Assembly (NCBI GenBank): GCA_011051475.1
Contig: DRLE01000138.1
Coordinates: 1-7,375 of the forward strand
Direction of reading: 5' to 3'
Length of the DNA stretch: 7,375 nt
DNA from: Gammaproteobacteria bacterium
GTDB taxonomy: Bacteria > Pseudomonadota > Gammaproteobacteria > SZUA-229
Every line of letters starts with the position of its first letter. The first letter of the stretch is position 1. This document shows, piece by piece, positions 6,064 through 7,375 of the stretch. The position numbers and the translations under genes are program-made. The notes beneath the pieces are model-generated. The model saw nothing but the letters and a program-made list of their open reading frames with translations, made no database searches and was not told the DNA's origin.

Positions 6064-7027
6064 GCCGGTAAGCCATAGTTCGGAAAACGATAGCCCGGAA
6101 CATTTTCAGCCCGGCGACAGTCCGTTACAGCCCCTCGACAGTCCCTTTCTTGCCCGCGCCGGCATTCAGCTTTTTATCAAGCGTGATGACCTGATCCATC
6201 CGGATTTCGGCGGTAATAAATGGCGCAAGCTGAAATACAACCTGGTCGAGGCACGCAGACACAAGCACAATACCCTGCTCACCTTTGGTGGTGCCTGGTC
6301 CAACCATATCCACGCCACCGCTGCCGCAGGGCGCCACTTCGGTTTTAACACCATCGGCCTGATTCGCGGCGAAGAAACAGATACCCCCAGCCCGACCCTG
6401 CGCACAGCGGCAGACAACGGTATGCAACTGCATTTTCTCGACCGGCAGCGCTACCGCCAGAAAAACCAGCCCGATTTTCTCAGGGCGCTGACCAAACAGT
6501 ACCATAATCCCTATATCCTGCCCGAGGGCGGCAGCAATTCCCTGGCACTACAGGGCTGTGCGGAAATCGTTGATGAGATAGAAACCCGGGGCCAGGCCTT
6601 TGATATTATCTGCAGTGCCAGCGGCACAGGCGCCACCCTGGCCGGCCTTATTACCCGACTGAAATCGGGACAACGGGCCATCGGCTTTTCCGCCCTCAAG
6701 GGCGGTGACTTTCTCAATGACGAGGTCAGGCGTTTTTTGCGCGAAGGCAGCGGACAGACAAACACAAAGCAGACAACCATAGGGCAGCCTGACTGGTCCA
6801 TAGAAACCCGCTTTCACTTTGGTGGCTATGCCAGGGCCAGCGACCAGCTGCTTGATTTTATCCGCCGGTTTCACCGGCAGTACGGCATTATGCTTGACGT
6901 GGTCTACACCGGTAAAATGTTCTACGGTCTGTGGCAGATGATCAAGGCCGGTGAATTTCCCCGCGGCAGCCGTATTATTGTCCTGCACAGCGGCGGCCTG
7001 CAAGGCAATGCCGGATTTGATTTATAA
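6044..7027 (+). CDS. PLP-dependent D-cysteine desulfhydrase/ACC deaminase family enzyme
   Basis: This is a fold-type II pyridoxal-phosphate enzyme of 327 residues. The Schiff-base lysine is K59 in FGGNKWRKLKYN. Substrate carboxylate binding is by GGAWSNHIHATA (S86, N87, H88). The phosphate-binding loop is CSASGTGATLAGL. The VVYTGKMFYGL and LHSGGLQG segments are typical of the family. D-cysteine desulfhydrases release H2S, ammonia and pyruvate, whereas ACC deaminases open the cyclopropane ring. The sequence alone does not decide the substrate, and many bacterial relatives are uncharacterised. The only usual start codon before the conserved core is TTG at 6044, which overlaps the preceding gene by 20 bp and has no clear Shine-Dalgarno sequence, so translational coupling is likely. 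The first 26 or so residues are polar (S, P, H, E) and outside the conserved fold. Confidence 0.88.
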   Translation: MSNASSKPVSHSSENDSPEHFQPGDSPLQPLDSPFLARAGIQLFIKRDDLIHPDFGGNKWRKLKYNLVEARRHKHNTLLTFGGAWSNHIHATAAAGRHFGFNTIGLIRGEETDTPSPTLRTAADNGMQLHFLDRQRYRQKNQPDFLRALTKQYHNPYILPEGGSNSLALQGCAEIVDEIETRGQAFDIICSASGTGATLAGLITRLKSGQRAIGFSALKGGDFLNDEVRRFLREGSGQTNTKQTTIGQPDWSIETRFHFGGYARASDQLLDFIRRFHRQYGIMLDVVYTGKMFYGLWQMIKAGEFPRGSRIIVLHSGGLQGNAGFDL

Positions 7028-7058
7028 GTTGTATGTTATAAGTTATATGTTGTAAGTT
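7024..7058 (+). repeat. Five tandem 7-bp repeats, consensus RTAWGTT
   Basis: Beginning at the stop codon of the PLP enzyme gene, five contiguous heptamers occur: ATAAGTT, GTATGTT, ATAAGTT, ATATGTT and GTAAGTT. The first four also read as two 14-bp units differing at one base. A 7-bp-armed dyad (7053-7059 with 7062-7068) closes the array. Function is unknown. Confidence 0.8.
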
Positions 7059-7065
7059 TAGAAAC

Positions 7066-7069
7066 TTAG
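7066..7069 (+). repeat. Left TTAG target-site duplication
   Basis: TTAG lies directly outside the left terminal inverted repeat of the element at 7070-7219 and is matched by TTAG at 7220-7223. It fits the YTAR target preference known for IS5-group insertion sequences. Four bases alone are weak evidence, but the exact abutment on both ends supports insertion. Confidence 0.6.
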
Positions 7070-7219
7070 GGAACCTCTGATTAATAACGACTTTGTCATC
7101 CTGAGCGCAGCGTAGCGAAGTCGAAGGATCTTTTACTACTGTGCGATCAACGAGTTACGGAGAATAAGATTTTTCGACTTCATTTCGTTCCGCTCAAAAT
7201 GACATTAATCAGAGGTTCC
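7070..7219. mobile_element. 150-bp MITE-like element with 16-bp terminal inverted repeats
   Basis: GGAACCTCTGATTAAT (7070-7085) and its exact reverse complement (7204-7219) bound a 150-bp segment with no coding capacity. The interior is also an imperfect inverted repeat. GTCATCCTGAGCG (7096-7108) mirrors CGCTCAAAATGAC (7191-7203). Positions 7117-7132 pair with 7166-7181 over 16 positions, two of them G-U, leaving a 33-base apical loop. The whole unit folds into one long stem. TTAG flanks it directly on both sides. The left-arm motif CTGAGCG...GAAGTCGAAGGATC resembles a dispersed repeat I recall from many bacterial genomes. No transposase is present, so it would depend on one elsewhere, by inference of IS5 type. 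It lies 43 bp before the next gene. Confidence 0.75.
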
Positions 7220-7223
7220 TTAG
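7220..7223 (+). repeat. Right TTAG target-site duplication
   Basis: TTAG lies directly outside the right terminal inverted repeat and is identical to 7066-7069. Removing the element and one copy joins the two heptamer-rich flanks into a plausible pre-insertion site. Confidence 0.6.
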
Positions 7224-7253
7224 AACCTAAAACTTAAAACTTCCTTAAAGTTT
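7224..7253 (-). repeat. Inverted heptamer-like repeats right of the MITE
   Basis: On the minus strand this flank reads AAGTTTT twice in tandem (7242-7229), followed by AGGTTCT. They belong to the same AAGTTNT family as the left array (7024-7058) but face the other way. AAACTT (7237-7242) and AAGTTT (7248-7253) also form a 6-bp dyad just before the next gene. The array is short and degenerate. Confidence 0.5.
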
Positions 7254-7261
7254 CATTTTTT

Positions 7262-7375
7262 ATGCAGACACAGTGCCCACATTGCCACACCCGTTTTCGC
7301 ATCACGGAAACCCAGCTCAATATGGCAGAGGGATATGTGCGTTGTGGCGTTTGCAAGGAGGTGTTCAATGCTCAC
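7262..7375 (+). CDS. MJ0042-type zinc-ribbon protein, N-terminal part
   Basis: Only the first 38 codons lie in the window, and the gene continues past the end. The N-terminus is a complete zinc ribbon: CPHC (C5, C8) and CGVC (C28, C31) around the conserved TRFRIT and QLNMAEGYVRC segments, ending in VFNAH. This is the MJ0042 family finger. In gammaproteobacteria it usually heads DUF3426 proteins with a linker, one membrane helix and a C-terminal domain, and such genes are often near prmA, dusB and fis. That part cannot be seen here. ATG 7262 fits the family N-terminus, but no Shine-Dalgarno sequence is evident (the preceding bases are TTTCATTTTTT). The MITE-like element immediately upstream may affect its expression. 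Confidence 0.88.
   Translation, partial: MQTQCPHCHTRFRITETQLNMAEGYVRCGVCKEVFNAH

Noticed and set aside
7091..7203. CRISPR or tRNA-like structure in the palindromic region after the PLP gene
   Set aside because: There are no regularly spaced direct repeats with unique spacers and no cloverleaf or CCA end. The symmetry is that of one long inverted repeat bounded by TIRs.

Overview
The window looks like ordinary chromosomal housekeeping DNA from a gammaproteobacterium. The evidence is an adjacent fabA-fabB pair of the anaerobic unsaturated fatty acid pathway, an E. coli-type GloA with all four metal ligands at the E. coli positions, RNase D, and the small families DUF4426, DUF3301 and an MJ0042-type zinc-ribbon protein. 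Composition is moderately GC-rich in the genes and AT-rich between them. I cannot name the species. A member of an environmental lineage such as Chromatiales is a guess.

Layout. Positions 1-127 hold a perfect 27-bp inverted repeat, each arm built of three 9-bp units. A leftward gene for an unrecognised helical protein (128-886) is divergent from gloA (983-1369). Their shared upstream region has a consensus TATAAT for the leftward gene, abutting a perfect 8-bp dyad. rnd (RNase D, 1414-2556) follows gloA on the same strand. After a 173-bp gap with two short dyads and a Fur-box-like sequence comes an exported DUF4426 protein (2730-3185). A strong bidirectional terminator (3226-3264) separates it from a convergent, membrane-anchored DUF3301 protein (3283-3618, minus). 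fabA (3718-4254) and fabB (4264-5481) form a tight operon. Next are a secreted protein with a BamE/SmpA-like C-terminal segment (5554-6063) and an overlapping PLP enzyme of the D-cysteine desulfhydrase/ACC deaminase family (6044-7027), which appears to start at TTG. The gap 7028-7261 holds 7-bp repeat arrays on both sides of a 150-bp MITE-like element with perfect 16-bp terminal inverted repeats and a 4-bp TTAG target duplication. The window ends inside a zinc-ribbon protein gene (7262 to beyond 7375).

How the genes work together. The clearest functional unit is fabAB: FabA makes and isomerises the C10 enoyl-ACP, and FabB elongates the cis-3 product toward unsaturated fatty acids. gloA (methylglyoxal detoxification) and rnd (RNA 3'-end trimming) are neighbours, possibly co-transcribed, without an obvious shared pathway. 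I see no new defence, mobile or biosynthetic gene system. The non-ordinary content is non-coding: the MITE-like insertion, the heptamer arrays around it, the 27-bp inverted repeat, and candidate operators.
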